Shown piece by piece: positions 9,442 to 18,978 of a stretch of 64,000 nucleotides of DNA (its first letter is position 1; each line of letters opens with the position of its first letter). Origin of the DNA: Bacteroidota bacterium (GTDB lineage: Bacteria > Bacteroidota > Bacteroidia > NS11-12g > UBA955); assembly GCA_005798825.1 (NCBI GenBank), contig SYIL01000004.1, forward strand, positions 62,001-126,000, read 5' to 3'. Both the position numbers and the translations under genes were made by a program. A model generated the notes under the pieces. That model worked only from the letters and a program-made list of their open reading frames with translations. It had not been told where the DNA came from and made no database searches.

Positions 9442-10467
9442 TTAGGCAGTCATCAAAAATTTAAATCTACCGATATTTTTCAAAGCAGTTCCGGTTCCAC
9501 GCACAACCGCCCGAAGAGGGTCTTCGGCAATTTGAACACGCAGTTTCGTTTTCGCAGAAATGCGCTTATCCAGACCTCTCAGCAACGCACCTCCACCTGT
9601 AAGCCAAATTCCATTGGCCAATATATCTGCACTCAATTCTGGTGGTGATTGTTCTAATGCACGCAAAACAGCCTCTTCCACTTTCATAATACTTTTGTCT
9701 AAACAACGGGCAATTTCACTGTAACTAATCAAAATTTGCTTGGGAATGCCTGTCATCAAGTCACGGCCGAATACAGCGTAGTCTTCTGGTGGGGTATCCA
9801 ATTCTTGTAAAGCCGAACCAATATGAATTTTAATTTTTTCAGCTGTACGCTCTCCAATTAGTAAATTGTGGTCTCGGCGCATAAATTCTACAATGTCTAA
9901 ATTGAATTCATGCCCTGCTACCCGTATACTTTCGTCGCATACAATTCCCCCCAAAGCAATAATTGCAATCTCAGTGGTTCCACCACCAATATCAACAATC
10001 ATATTGCCCTGAGGCTGGGTAACATCAATTCCAATCCCAACGGCTGCAGCCATGGGTTCATGAATTAAATATACTTCCTTGGCTCCGCTTCGCTCCGCAC
10101 TGTCTTTTACAGCACGTTTTTCCACCTCGGTAATACCCGATGGTATACAAATTACCATCTTTAATTGTGGAGAAAACCAATGTTTTTTTTGATCCATCAT
10201 TTTGATCATACCGCGAATCATGTGCTCAGCGGCTTGGAAATCAGCAATTACGCCATCCTTCAAAGGACGAATTGTTTTAATTCCTTCATTTTCTTTACCA
10301 AACATTTGCATAGCGTCTTTACCTATAGCAATTACATTGCCTGTATTGCGTTCAATGGCAATAATGCTGGGCTCATCTACAACAACTTTGTCTTTGTAAA
10401 TGATTAGGGTATTGGCAGTACCCAAATCAATGGCCAGCTCTTGGGTTAAAAAACTAAAAAAACTCAT
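9442..10467 (-). CDS. mreB: Rod shape-determining protein MreB (bacterial actin)
   Basis: This 341-residue actin homologue forms membrane-bound filaments that orient side-wall synthesis. Actin-fold phosphate motifs are clear: LAIDLGTANTLIIYKD at the N-terminus (phosphate 1), MIVDIGGGTTEIAIIALGG (phosphate 2) and the adenosine segment GIWLTGGGALLRGLD. It is the first gene of the mre operon. Upstream there are only near matches to TAnnTTTG (for example CAATTTTG), so the promoter is not pinned down. Confidence 0.97.
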   Translation of the reverse strand: MSFFSFLTQELAIDLGTANTLIIYKDKVVVDEPSIIAIERNTGNVIAIGKDAMQMFGKENEGIKTIRPLKDGVIADFQAAEHMIRGMIKMMDQKKHWFSPQLKMVICIPSGITEVEKRAVKDSAERSGAKEVYLIHEPMAAAVGIGIDVTQPQGNMIVDIGGGTTEIAIIALGGIVCDESIRVAGHEFNLDIVEFMRRDHNLLIGERTAEKIKIHIGSALQELDTPPEDYAVFGRDLMTGIPKQILISYSEIARCLDKSIMKVEEAVLRALEQSPPELSADILANGIWLTGGGALLRGLDKRISAKTKLRVQIAEDPLRAVVRGTGTALKNIGRFKFLMTA

Positions 10468-10540
10468 TTATTTGTTGGTATAATAAGTTGCAAAATAAAT
10501 ACAAAATTGCGCAATCCGAAGTGTGCAGGCGACTATTTTA

Positions 10541-13500
10541 TTAAAAATTCCACGACATGCATAAATGTTGAACGGGACACTGCATTTGACCTTCTTTTAT
10601 ACCCCATGCAAATTCATAACGCAAGGGGGTTTTTAGAATTGTTGCAGACAGTCCCATTCCAATACCAACGAGGTAGGGGTTCCGTTTTGCTGTAACCGAA
10701 ATACTGTAATCGGGCCTATGAATTATTTGGGTATTGAAAGGATTGTTCGGATCTGCAGGGCTTGCATTTAAAAATGCTGTGCCGACATCTAAAAATGTGA
10801 ACATATTGACAGACTGGGAGAATTCTTGTTTTAAGATGGTTTTTTTCAATAATTGATAGGGCTTGAACACCAGATTATTTTGAATTGCCATTGAACCAGT
10901 TCCCATTCGCTGCCCATTGATAAAACCCCTTACAAAGCCACCCTGCTGTCGATAAATATACTGACTCGCCAAAAAGCTTGGATGAATTTGGGTTTCCCAC
11001 TGGTCATTGCTTGTCCAACCCTCTGATCCACCAACCCAAAAAAGGGTTTTATTAGATCCTCGGGATAGGTCTAAGGATATGTCCGATTTGAAGTTAATCC
11101 ATTTATTGAATGATTTATAAATTTTTGATCGAATGAAAAGAACCAGCATATTGCCAGATTTAGAAGAATTACTGGAATGAGTGCTCCATTGAGCAGATGC
11201 TTCAGTTTCAATAAAATAACGCATTTCCGTTTCAGGTTTTTTACTGGAATAAAAATGGTTCATCCTACACTGAAGCCCATAAAGTTGGTATTTTTTATGT
11301 TGAAAATTTGCAAATCCTGGATTTGAAACCCTGCTAAAATTCAGATCATTTTTACCCCATGCACCCAAGAATAATTGTAAATTAGGAAGCCAACTACGCG
11401 ACAATCCGAGGGAAAAAAAGGTAGTGGTATTTTTCTTGTTGGCATTTTCATTCCATCGATAATTTCGATTTCTTGTAATGAGTGATTGTTCTATTTGGAA
11501 GCGATCCAATCGAATTATTTGGCTTAAACTAAGCCCAATTCGACCTGCATCTATGGTTGATAAAAGCCCTGCCGTTATTTGGTGTTTGTGTTTCGCATCC
11601 AATAGGCACAAACGAATTTGAGGGGTAAAAGGGGAATTGTATACCATAGCAGGGCCAATTTCTCGCATATAGGGCAATAAATTATATTCTTGATTGCCCA
11701 AAAATAGTCCTCCATGGGAGAGAAAATAAAAATCGTAATTATACGATGAATCAATATTTCCATTGTATTTTGATTGAGATTGTTTTTGTAAACGACGAAG
11801 CCACGATTGCATTGGGAAAGAGGATATATAATGCCATGTATCTTGGTTGTTTTGGCCTTGATTGTTGTCAGGGCTGTAGCGTATATCGAAATTGGGAATT
11901 GTGGGAATATTGTCTTGAAGCGCGTTGTTCTTGACCAGCGTTTCCAATTCTCTTTTGGTATCAGAATTAAGGTCAAGTCTTCTTAAGGTATTGGCTTTAT
12001 TCGCAAAACTATATTCTAGAATATTTCCCAACTGGGAATTTGAAGAAAAGCTTTGGTTGTAAAAACTATTTTTTACTTCTGACTGCCAACGATAATCTGC
12101 CGTATTGGAAAACTGATAAAAACGAAGTCTCCACACTTCCCCTTGGTTTTGAACATAGCTAAACTTTCCCAAACCTTCAGAAATCATTCCCCGAATAATA
12201 GGCTTGGTTGTAAGTGTATCCCTTCGTAAAATTTGTTCATCTCCCTTATTTATAGAAATAAATTTGAGTATGAACGTGTTTTGAAACTCTTCGATTCCAA
12301 TAGAAAAAAATCCTTGATTGAGGTTAATGGATACCACGGCTGCGCGTTCATCATGGAGTATTGTTGGCTTGCTGGAAACAAAATGGGGTTGGGGTCTTGC
12401 TGATTGGGTGTAAAAATGACTTTGCTGCAAACCATAGAAACAATCAATCCAATACCCCTGAATCGACTGATCGTTCTGTTTGCATTGGGCCCATAATATC
12501 GGAAGACTTGTTATACCTGAAAGGGTGTCTGAGCGCATCAATGTTGCTTCGAAATTCCTTGTTTCAATCAAGCATTTATGATTTTCTGATCGCATTATTT
12601 GAAATGTCGTACTGTCAGATAATCCACCAGCATTGAATACAAAAATGGGAAATTGAACATTGCTTAAAATACTGGGGATGGGTTTAACACAATTCCATAC
12701 CATTTTTTTTTCTGTTGAATTGTAAATAGAAATACGCTGTTCACCAATCGAAAACCATTCAATGGCATAGGAATGTGATTGACCTAATTGAAAAAGGTTT
12801 TTTATGGGCAAATTTTTGTATGGATGAATTAATTCAATTTCATTTTGAGAATAAATAGTCGAAGTAGTGGACGGTGTTCTAGCAGAATTCCATTTTGCAA
12901 ATGATTGGCCAGTTTGAAATTTGAATGCAGCTTCTGCATTTCCTGTATATTTCACAACAAACCACATCGCAGAAAAAACAGGTTTTCCATAGTTTACAAA
13001 CAAGTCTTTCCAAATCTTTTTCCCGTAAACTTGAGCTCCCAAAGGGTCAATTGCATTGGGTGATCGAAAAGCCCCTTGGCTTTCGAAATATGTATATTCA
13101 TCGGCTGCCGAACTATTCCATCCTTCGGCCAGGTAAGCACAAAATCCCTGCATAAACCAGGGCGGAAGTTTTTTGTATCCAACTTGTCTGAGCTGTTGAG
13201 CTACAGTAGTTCCATATAAAAATTCTTTGATCAATGCATGTGCGAAACAATATTGCAATTGATCTTTAATATTGGAATATGCCGTGTTGATATAGATTGG
13301 GTAGGTATGTTCTTGGGCAAGAATGGGGTTGATTTTTTGTCTTTCAATCCAAATTATATTGCGTCCAAGAGCCAGGTGGTAATCATCTAAGTCTGTGAAG
13401 AGTGACAATCTAAATTCTCCACGTAATTTATATCCAAGCAACAACTCAAAGGCTCGCATTGTATTTTCTGTAAAACTAAAAATTGAATCGACGCATACTT

Positions 13501-13681
13501 TTTGGGCAATTCCACGATGATTAAAATCTGCCGGAATGATTAGGGATGTTCGACCATAAACCAACTTGACAGGACACTGTTCTGCAAAACTGAAAAAGGG
13601 AGATAATCCTAGGAAAAACAGGGAAATAAGTTTGCATTTTGTGCAGTCTCCAATGTGAATAGTGGGGATTCTCATTCTCAT
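10541..13681 (-). CDS. Large exported protein: degenerate peptidase-MA-like domain plus C-terminal outer-membrane barrel
   Basis: This 1046-residue protein has a signal-like N-terminus (residues about 17-33). Residues about 35-260 resemble the gluzincin (peptidase MA) domain of large Bacteroidota surface proteins. The landmark LPPWFMQGFCAYLAEGWN is present at about 172-189. The segment that should hold HExxH reads FAHALIKEF at about 146-154, so the zinc site looks lost. The middle part (about 270-620) is a likely beta-propeller. The last 350 residues have alternating polar/hydrophobic strands and end in aromatic WNF, typical of an outer-membrane barrel of the surface-antigen type. The substrate is unknown. 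The start could also be the second ATG, 6 nt in. Confidence 0.65.
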   Translation of the reverse strand: MRMRIPTIHIGDCTKCKLISLFFLGLSPFFSFAEQCPVKLVYGRTSLIIPADFNHRGIAQKVCVDSIFSFTENTMRAFELLLGYKLRGEFRLSLFTDLDDYHLALGRNIIWIERQKINPILAQEHTYPIYINTAYSNIKDQLQYCFAHALIKEFLYGTTVAQQLRQVGYKKLPPWFMQGFCAYLAEGWNSSAADEYTYFESQGAFRSPNAIDPLGAQVYGKKIWKDLFVNYGKPVFSAMWFVVKYTGNAEAAFKFQTGQSFAKWNSARTPSTTSTIYSQNEIELIHPYKNLPIKNLFQLGQSHSYAIEWFSIGEQRISIYNSTEKKMVWNCVKPIPSILSNVQFPIFVFNAGGLSDSTTFQIMRSENHKCLIETRNFEATLMRSDTLSGITSLPILWAQCKQNDQSIQGYWIDCFYGLQQSHFYTQSARPQPHFVSSKPTILHDERAAVVSINLNQGFFSIGIEEFQNTFILKFISINKGDEQILRRDTLTTKPIIRGMISEGLGKFSYVQNQGEVWRLRFYQFSNTADYRWQSEVKNSFYNQSFSSNSQLGNILEYSFANKANTLRRLDLNSDTKRELETLVKNNALQDNIPTIPNFDIRYSPDNNQGQNNQDTWHYISSFPMQSWLRRLQKQSQSKYNGNIDSSYNYDFYFLSHGGLFLGNQEYNLLPYMREIGPAMVYNSPFTPQIRLCLLDAKHKHQITAGLLSTIDAGRIGLSLSQIIRLDRFQIEQSLITRNRNYRWNENANKKNTTTFFSLGLSRSWLPNLQLFLGAWGKNDLNFSRVSNPGFANFQHKKYQLYGLQCRMNHFYSSKKPETEMRYFIETEASAQWSTHSSNSSKSGNMLVLFIRSKIYKSFNKWINFKSDISLDLSRGSNKTLFWVGGSEGWTSNDQWETQIHPSFLASQYIYRQQGGFVRGFINGQRMGTGSMAIQNNLVFKPYQLLKKTILKQEFSQSVNMFTFLDVGTAFLNASPADPNNPFNTQIIHRPDYSISVTAKRNPYLVGIGMGLSATILKTPLRYEFAWGIKEGQMQCPVQHLCMSWNF

Positions 13682-13730
13682 CCGAATATACGAAAATTGC
13701 TATAAATTCCCACAGTTAAGATTCTACTAT

Positions 13731-13738
13731 TACCTTTG
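13731..13738 (+). promoter_or_regulatory. TAnnTTTG -7 element (TACCTTTG) of rocD, nearly leaderless
   Basis: This is a perfect -7 match with only 5 nt between it and the ATG at 13744, so transcription should start at or next to the start codon. I see no clear -33 TTG. Confidence 0.65.
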
Positions 13739-13743
13739 CCATT

Positions 13744-14973
13744 ATGCCAACTGAGACCAACCCACAGTATTTTATTGATCTAGAAAATCACTATGGCGCA
13801 AACACATATTCTCCTTTGCCCGTGGTTATAGAAAGAGGCGAGGGTGTTTTCCTTTGGGATGTTCAGGGAAAACAATACATCGATTTCTTGTCGGCATATT
13901 CGGCAGTGAATCAAGGACATTGTCATCCAAAGATTGTAGCCGCAATTCTCAAACAAAGTCAAATACTCACTTTAACATCCCGTGCTTTTTACAACAATAT
14001 GTTGGGTCCTTTTGAGGAATATATTACTGGTCTTTTTGGGTATGACAGAGTATTGCCAATGAATACAGGGGTAGAGGGGGGAGAAACAGCCCTAAAATTG
14101 GCAAGAAAATGGGCTTATACACTGAAAGGAGTCGCCGAAAACCAGGCTAAGATTGTTTTTGCCAGTGGGAATTTCTGGGGCAGAACCATTGCTGCAGTCT
14201 CTACTTCACAGGATTCTGCGAGCACCAAAGATTTCGGCCCCTTTGTACCGGGATTCACCATAGTCCCCTTCAATGATTTGAAGGCTTTAGAAGCCGCTTT
14301 TCAAGATTCTTCAGTAGCGGCTTTTATGGTGGAGCCCATTCAGGGAGAAGCGGGTGTTATTGTTCCAAGCGATGGGTATATTGCGGGTGTTCGAAGACTG
14401 TGCACCCAATACAATGTTTTGTTCATTGCTGATGAAGTTCAAACTGGATTGGGCAGAACTGGTAAAATGCTATGTTGCGAACACGAATTGGTAAAACCTG
14501 ATGTTTTGATTTTGGGCAAAGCATTGGGTGGTGGGGTATTTCCTGTGAGTGCAGTATTGGCATCTACTGAGATTATGGAGATTTTACACCCTGGCCAACA
14601 TGGGTCTACCTTTGGTGGCAATCCATTGGCTTGTGCTGTTGCGACTGCCTCATTAAAAGTATTGGTTGAAGAAAAATTGGCAGACAATGCTATAGCAATG
14701 GGTGATATTTTTCGCAAAAATCTGAGAAATATTCAAACAGAAATTGTAACAGGTGTTCGCGGAAAAGGATTGCTAAATGCCATAGATATCAAGCCCTTTG
14801 GCAATGGCAAAACTGCATATGATGTTTGTTTGGCATTGAAAAATAATGGATTACTCGCAAAGCAAACCCATATCCATACCATTCGTTTTGCACCACCTTT
14901 GGTTATTACTGAGCAACAATTGCAATCGGCAACAGAGATTATCTCGTATACAGTTGCTGAAATTTCTAAATAA
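13744..14973 (+). CDS. rocD: Ornithine aminotransferase
   Basis: This 409-residue, PLP-dependent class III aminotransferase converts ornithine and 2-oxoglutarate to glutamate semialdehyde and glutamate, linking arginine breakdown to proline and glutamate. The start [20 protein letters not shown] and the block [18 protein letters not shown] are characteristic of RocD. PLP-site motifs include [29 protein letters not shown] and [10 protein letters not shown] with the Schiff-base lysine. The length is normal. The gene is divergent from the gene ending at 13681 and has its own promoter element. Confidence 0.95.
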   Translation: MPTETNPQYFIDLENHYGANTYSPLPVVIERGEGVFLWDVQGKQYIDFLSAYSAVNQGHCHPKIVAAILKQSQILTLTSRAFYNNMLGPFEEYITGLFGYDRVLPMNTGVEGGETALKLARKWAYTLKGVAENQAKIVFASGNFWGRTIAAVSTSQDSASTKDFGPFVPGFTIVPFNDLKALEAAFQDSSVAAFMVEPIQGEAGVIVPSDGYIAGVRRLCTQYNVLFIADEVQTGLGRTGKMLCCEHELVKPDVLILGKALGGGVFPVSAVLASTEIMEILHPGQHGSTFGGNPLACAVATASLKVLVEEKLADNAIAMGDIFRKNLRNIQTEIVTGVRGKGLLNAIDIKPFGNGKTAYDVCLALKNNGLLAKQTHIHTIRFAPPLVITEQQLQSATEIISYTVAEISK

Positions 14974-14989
14974 TATCTTGCTTTTATCT

Positions 14990-14997
14990 TATTTTTG
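14990..14997 (+). promoter_or_regulatory. TAnnTTTG -7 element (TATTTTTG) of tRNA-Leu
   Basis: The consensus match ends 7 nt before the 5' end of tRNA-Leu (15005), the expected distance for tRNA transcription. It should also drive the lipoprotein gene directly behind the tRNA. Confidence 0.55.
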
Positions 14998-15004
14998 CGA
15001 ATTC

Positions 15005-15090
15005 GCTCGGGTGGCGGAATAGGTAGACGCGCAGGACTTAAAATCCTGTTTTCAGCAATGAAAGTACGGGTTCGATTCCCGTCCCGAGCA
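15005..15090 (+). tRNA. tRNA-Leu (anticodon TAA)
   Basis: The 86-nt cloverleaf has acceptor stem GCTCGGG/CCCGAGC, discriminator A, anticodon stem CAGGA/TCCTG with loop CTTAAAA (anticodon TAA, reading UUA), a long class II variable arm typical of leucine, and T arm GGGTTCGATTCCC. The 3' CCA is not encoded: CAA follows. A protein-coding gene begins 3 nt after the discriminator base. Confidence 0.97.
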
Positions 15091-15093
15091 CAA

Positions 15094-16107
15094 ATGAAGA
15101 AGATTGGAATATCAATCATTCTGTTGCTTGTTTTTTCTTGCCATTCACCCCAAGATTCGGGGAGATTTATAAGTGAAACAGATACCACATATTCTGCAGA
15201 TGTTCGCAGTATTTCTGCCAAAATAAATTCACAACCCCAAGACCCTGAATTGTTTTATCGAAGGGGAAACACATTTTATTTTGAAGGCAAGTTTCAGGAT
15301 GCAGAGATTGATTTTTACCATGCCATCGAACTTAATCCCAAGCAAGCGCTGTATCACCTAAAAATCGCAGAATGCTTTATTTCGATGGATTCTGCAGATT
15401 CCAAAAAAACCCTCTACCATTTGCTAAAAGCCCTGGAAATAAAACCTGATTTCACAGAAGCTAAATCACTGCTGGCCAAATTTTACCTGGCCCGTCAACA
15501 ATATAAGGAGTCAATGATTCTTTACGAGGAACTCTGTGGTATTTTAGAGTACCAAGACAACGCTTTTGTAATGATGTCTTTGGCGTATAAAGAACAAAAA
15601 GATTCGATGGCAGCTGAAGCCATTATTGATAAGGCACTGGCAATAAATCCAGAAAATTTTGATGCGGTTATGCAAAAGACGCTTTTTCTAATTGCCAAAA
15701 ACAAATTGTCTTTGGCAATGCAGTGGGCTCAGAAAGCCGTGCGCATGAATGAGTATAGTGACGAGGCAAATTACACATTGGGGCTTGTTTTTCAAAAACA
15801 AAATCGATTTGCTGATGCATTGTCAAATTATTTGCGTGTACTCAAAATAAATCCGAATTTTATTCTGGCGTATTACAATTCGGCCGTTATTGAATCATCT
15901 TTTGAAAATTTTTTAGTGGGTATTGAATGGTGTGATAAAATGCTTGTTCTGGATCCAAATTATGCCAACGCAATGGCGGTAAAAGGATATTGTTATGAAA
16001 AGTTGGGCAATAAGAAAGAGGCGCTCGTCTTTTACAAGCAGGCCATTGCAATTGATTCGAATTTGATTCTAGCGCGAGAAGGATTGAATGCCATCAAAGA
16101 ACATTAG
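15094..16107 (+). CDS. TPR-repeat lipoprotein directly behind tRNA-Leu
   Basis: This 337-residue lipoprotein starts MKKIGISIILLLVFSCHSPQ, with the lipobox at about residues 13-16. About seven tetratricopeptide repeats follow from residue 45 (for example ELFYRRGNTFYFEGKFQDAE, and PNYANAMAVKGYCYEKLGNK near the end). It probably scaffolds protein complexes in the periplasm. The ATG at 15094 is chosen because upstream in-frame codons lie inside the tRNA and because the signal peptide must be N-terminal. Only 3 nt (CAA) separate it from the mature tRNA end, so there is no room for a ribosome-binding site. Confidence 0.85.
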   Translation: MKKIGISIILLLVFSCHSPQDSGRFISETDTTYSADVRSISAKINSQPQDPELFYRRGNTFYFEGKFQDAEIDFYHAIELNPKQALYHLKIAECFISMDSADSKKTLYHLLKALEIKPDFTEAKSLLAKFYLARQQYKESMILYEELCGILEYQDNAFVMMSLAYKEQKDSMAAEAIIDKALAINPENFDAVMQKTLFLIAKNKLSLAMQWAQKAVRMNEYSDEANYTLGLVFQKQNRFADALSNYLRVLKINPNFILAYYNSAVIESSFENFLVGIEWCDKMLVLDPNYANAMAVKGYCYEKLGNKKEALVFYKQAIAIDSNLILAREGLNAIKEH

Positions 16108-16562
16108 TGTTTTTTAAAGACAATTTTCGAGTACATATAATCTGTAGTCCCTCCAAAATTATAGTAATATTTTCGACGAAGAATAATTTGTTCACCTGTC
16201 ATGGATGATATGTCCCAGAGGAAGCCGAACATAGTCACCTTTGAATCATTTGCGTCATTCATAGACCAAGATTGCTTCTGAGTTGGCAAATCGGAGGGAT
16301 TACATTTGGTATTAGTGTTTATTTCCAATTGATTGGTTGATATGAAAGTGTATACATCATCTTTCATACAAGGCTCAATATTGTCATATTTATCTTGAAA
16401 AGAACTGTCTATCCATGAGCTTAATTCCCAACCGTGCAACATAAAGACTTCTTGTTTTGTTTTTCCACTGATATCAATGGCACCCTTATTGGAAGATAAA
16501 GAATCACAAGAACTGGCTAATAATAGTGTCAAAGTAGAGAGCAGGATCAGATTTTTTTTCAT
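16104..16562 (-). CDS. Lipocalin-like lipoprotein
   Basis: The protein has 152 residues with signal peptide and lipobox LASSC (residues 15-19). The rest reads like the small lipocalin-like barrels common in Bacteroidota: an early KQEVFMLHGWELSSWID, an acidic Cys-containing loop EPCMKDD followed by YTFISTNQLEIN, then SWSM and later strands ending YMYSKIVFKKH. It is convergent with the TPR lipoprotein and overlaps its last 4 bp. A TATATTTG promoter lies at 16574-16581. The ligand is unknown. Confidence 0.6.
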   Translation of the reverse strand: MKKNLILLSTLTLLLASSCDSLSSNKGAIDISGKTKQEVFMLHGWELSSWIDSSFQDKYDNIEPCMKDDVYTFISTNQLEINTNTKCNPSDLPTQKQSWSMNDANDSKVTMFGFLWDISSMTGEQIILRRKYYYNFGGTTDYMYSKIVFKKH

Positions 16563-16573
16563 AAATTATAGAA

Positions 16574-16581
16574 CAAATATA
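16574..16581 (-). promoter_or_regulatory. TAnnTTTG -7 element (TATATTTG) of the lipocalin-like gene
   Basis: This is a perfect match, 11 nt upstream of the ATG at 16562. Confidence 0.5.
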
Positions 16582-16692
16582 AAGTTTTTTATGGATTGCC
16601 AATTAATCTGGTAAATCTTGGATTACTTCAGTCGCTATTGTTGGTATAAAAAGGGCAAAATTCATAAACGCTCAGATACAAACTCCATACTT

Positions 16693-16700
16693 TACCTTTG
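16693..16700 (+). promoter_or_regulatory. TAnnTTTG -7 element (TACCTTTG) of the S8 peptidase gene, nearly leaderless
   Basis: The match lies 4 nt upstream of the ATG at 16705. It decides the start: the open frame extends upstream to 16618, but those codons precede the promoter. Confidence 0.65.
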
Positions 16701-16704
16701 TATT

Positions 16705-18978
16705 ATGTTCCATAGACCGATTAAGGGTTGCGTTATTTTCAGTATTTTTTTTACCCTTGTATGGTCATTGCAAGCACAATCCCCGTCAAATACAAAAAAG
16801 TTCAATATTTTTGGGCCTAGCGCCCAACTTTTTCTGGATTCTGTGTTGCGCCAAAAATTTATTCCCCAGTTTGATGGCTTTTACCATGCACAAGCAATTG
16901 TTACAAAGTATTTTTCGGGCAATAATGATTGTGTTATTTTGTCTGAATTACAAGATCCTGATGGGTTTGACAATAAAATTGTGCATTTGCAGTTTACGCT
17001 GAAAGGCTGGAATTTAATTCAGATGAGCCCAGAAATACTATATGTAGACGTGTCTTCAAAACTCAATAGCCCGAGATCACTGAATGACACAGCGAGAATT
17101 CATTCTAGGGTTTATTTGGCTGAGGAGGGTTTAAGAAATGGTCTAAACCAGAATTATAATGGGAAAAATGTGCTGATTGGAGTTGTCGATATAGGATTTC
17201 AAACGGATCATCCAACATTTTATAGTTCAGACGGAAATCAATATCGGGTTAAACGTTTTTGGAATCAGCAAAAAATAGGCATTCCTCCAAGCCAATTCAA
17301 TTATGGCATTGAATATAAGGACTCTAACACCATTTCAAGCGCAGTAGACGATGATGGAACCCATGGTACTCATGTCGCAGGAATTGCTGGTGGTTCTGGT
17401 CTGGGATCACCAAACTTAAAATACCGGGGGATGGCTCCAATGTCTGATTTGGCCTTTGTAGGTATAAAATATACAAATGACACCCTTACAGGAAGTGGAT
17501 TGGGCGATTATATCGTGGCAAATCCTACCATTATAGACGGCTATAACTACGTTTTTAAGTATGCAGAACGAATAGGGCAGGCAGCAGTTTGCAATCTCAG
17601 CTGGGGCATGCATACAGGCCCACACGATGGAACTTCTTTGTTCGATCGCTCAGTCAAGGCGCTTGTCGGATCGGGAAGGATTATCGTAGGAGCTGCAGGC
17701 AATGATGGCGGCAATCAAATGCATTGTAACCAAAAACTTGATGGCGACACAGTTTATACGGTGGCAATTGATAAGAATCGGCGTGATTTTCGGCGGGAAA
17801 ATATCCTTGTAGACATTTGGGGTGGTGTTAATGATCGCCTTTCTATTCAAGTTGCCTTGGTAGATACTTTCGGAAACAAATTGCTGGAAAGTCAATGGAA
17901 TCGAGCGGGAGATTGTATTAATTGTGGCGCATATAAAAGTTTACTAACCAATGGTTTAGATACGATTTGGATTGTTTGGACAGAGCAGAATTATGTATTT
18001 AACAAAAAGTCAAATATGCTATTGATTGTGGAACACAATCGACCGAATACCGGATATATCCGACTGGGTATTACCTCTTCAGGGGAATACAATGCTTGGA
18101 ATTCGGGACAGGCCTATCGTTGGACTTCTGGAAGTTTTTTAAAAGGGCACAAGGGCCAATCATTTGGCAAAAATTTTGTAGAGGGTAGCCCAGAAGGTTC
18201 GGTTGGCGAAAATGGGGGATCGGGTACCCATACATTGACCGCCGGGGCCTATATCAACCGCAATGAGTGGACCAATTATAAGGGAGAATATTTTTATCAA
18301 TCATGGAACGAAGTGGGAAGTATTGCCGGATTTAGCAGTCGAGGTCCGATGCCCAAAAGCCAAGAATTTCCCACTGGCAGAATCAAGCCCGATATCATCG
18401 CGCCTGGCCAAATGATCGCATCTTCATTGCATCGCAGATTGGTCCCTGGATGGCTTAACAACGAATTGGTTTACAAAACACAATACAAGGGAAGTGATGT
18501 GTATTGGGCAATGTTTTCCGGCACATCAATGGCTTCTCCTCATGTAGCAGGAATAGTTGCACTTTATCTTCAAGCGAATGAATGGCTTACACCCGCAGAG
18601 ATTAGGCAATTGTGGCGACTTACCGCACGCAAAGACAAGTATACCACTAATGATTCCAATGGAAACAGTGGCTTTGGGAAGATTGATGCATATGAGACCC
18701 TAAAAATATTGGACCAATATACAGGTCTCAAACAAAAAGATAAAAAAGAGGGCTGGGGGTACTTCTTAAAAAATGATCGGGAGCTGCTAGTAGGAAACAA
18801 CAAATTGTGTGAGCATATTCAGGTCGAAATCTTTTCAATGAACGGTGTAAGAGTGATGTCCAAAAAAGGTAAAAATGAATTGTCGTTCGATATTTCTGGG
18901 CTGTCTGGTGGAATGTATTTTTTAAAAGCGCAAAACCTTGAAAGCTACGAGTCATTTTCAGCTACTTTTGTTCGCTAA
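16705..18978 (+). CDS. Subtilisin-family (S8) serine peptidase with T9SS type A sorting domain
   Basis: This 757-residue secreted peptidase has a signal peptide at about residues 1-25 ending QAQ. The catalytic triad is visible: Asp162 in GVVDIGFQTDHP, His223 in DGTHGTHVAGIAGG and Ser608 in FSGTSMASPHVAG, with a long insertion between His and Ser. The last 80 residues (VEIFSMNGVRVM, then GLSGGMYFLKA) form a T9SS type A sorting domain, so the protein should cross the outer membrane by type IX secretion. The start is set at 16705 by the signal peptide and promoter. Its end overlaps the converging GNAT-like gene by 21 bp. Confidence 0.92.
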   Translation: MFHRPIKGCVIFSIFFTLVWSLQAQSPSNTKKFNIFGPSAQLFLDSVLRQKFIPQFDGFYHAQAIVTKYFSGNNDCVILSELQDPDGFDNKIVHLQFTLKGWNLIQMSPEILYVDVSSKLNSPRSLNDTARIHSRVYLAEEGLRNGLNQNYNGKNVLIGVVDIGFQTDHPTFYSSDGNQYRVKRFWNQQKIGIPPSQFNYGIEYKDSNTISSAVDDDGTHGTHVAGIAGGSGLGSPNLKYRGMAPMSDLAFVGIKYTNDTLTGSGLGDYIVANPTIIDGYNYVFKYAERIGQAAVCNLSWGMHTGPHDGTSLFDRSVKALVGSGRIIVGAAGNDGGNQMHCNQKLDGDTVYTVAIDKNRRDFRRENILVDIWGGVNDRLSIQVALVDTFGNKLLESQWNRAGDCINCGAYKSLLTNGLDTIWIVWTEQNYVFNKKSNMLLIVEHNRPNTGYIRLGITSSGEYNAWNSGQAYRWTSGSFLKGHKGQSFGKNFVEGSPEGSVGENGGSGTHTLTAGAYINRNEWTNYKGEYFYQSWNEVGSIAGFSSRGPMPKSQEFPTGRIKPDIIAPGQMIASSLHRRLVPGWLNNELVYKTQYKGSDVYWAMFSGTSMASPHVAGIVALYLQANEWLTPAEIRQLWRLTARKDKYTTNDSNGNSGFGKIDAYETLKILDQYTGLKQKDKKEGWGYFLKNDRELLVGNNKLCEHIQVEIFSMNGVRVMSKKGKNELSFDISGLSGGMYFLKAQNLESYESFSATFVR

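Noticed and set aside
14995-15093. Extended start of the TPR lipoprotein
   Set aside because: The added codons lie inside tRNA-Leu, and the signal peptide begins at the ATG at 15094.
14733-15221. Minus-strand open frame of 162 codons
   Set aside because: It is antisense to rocD and tRNA-Leu and shows no recognisable motif.
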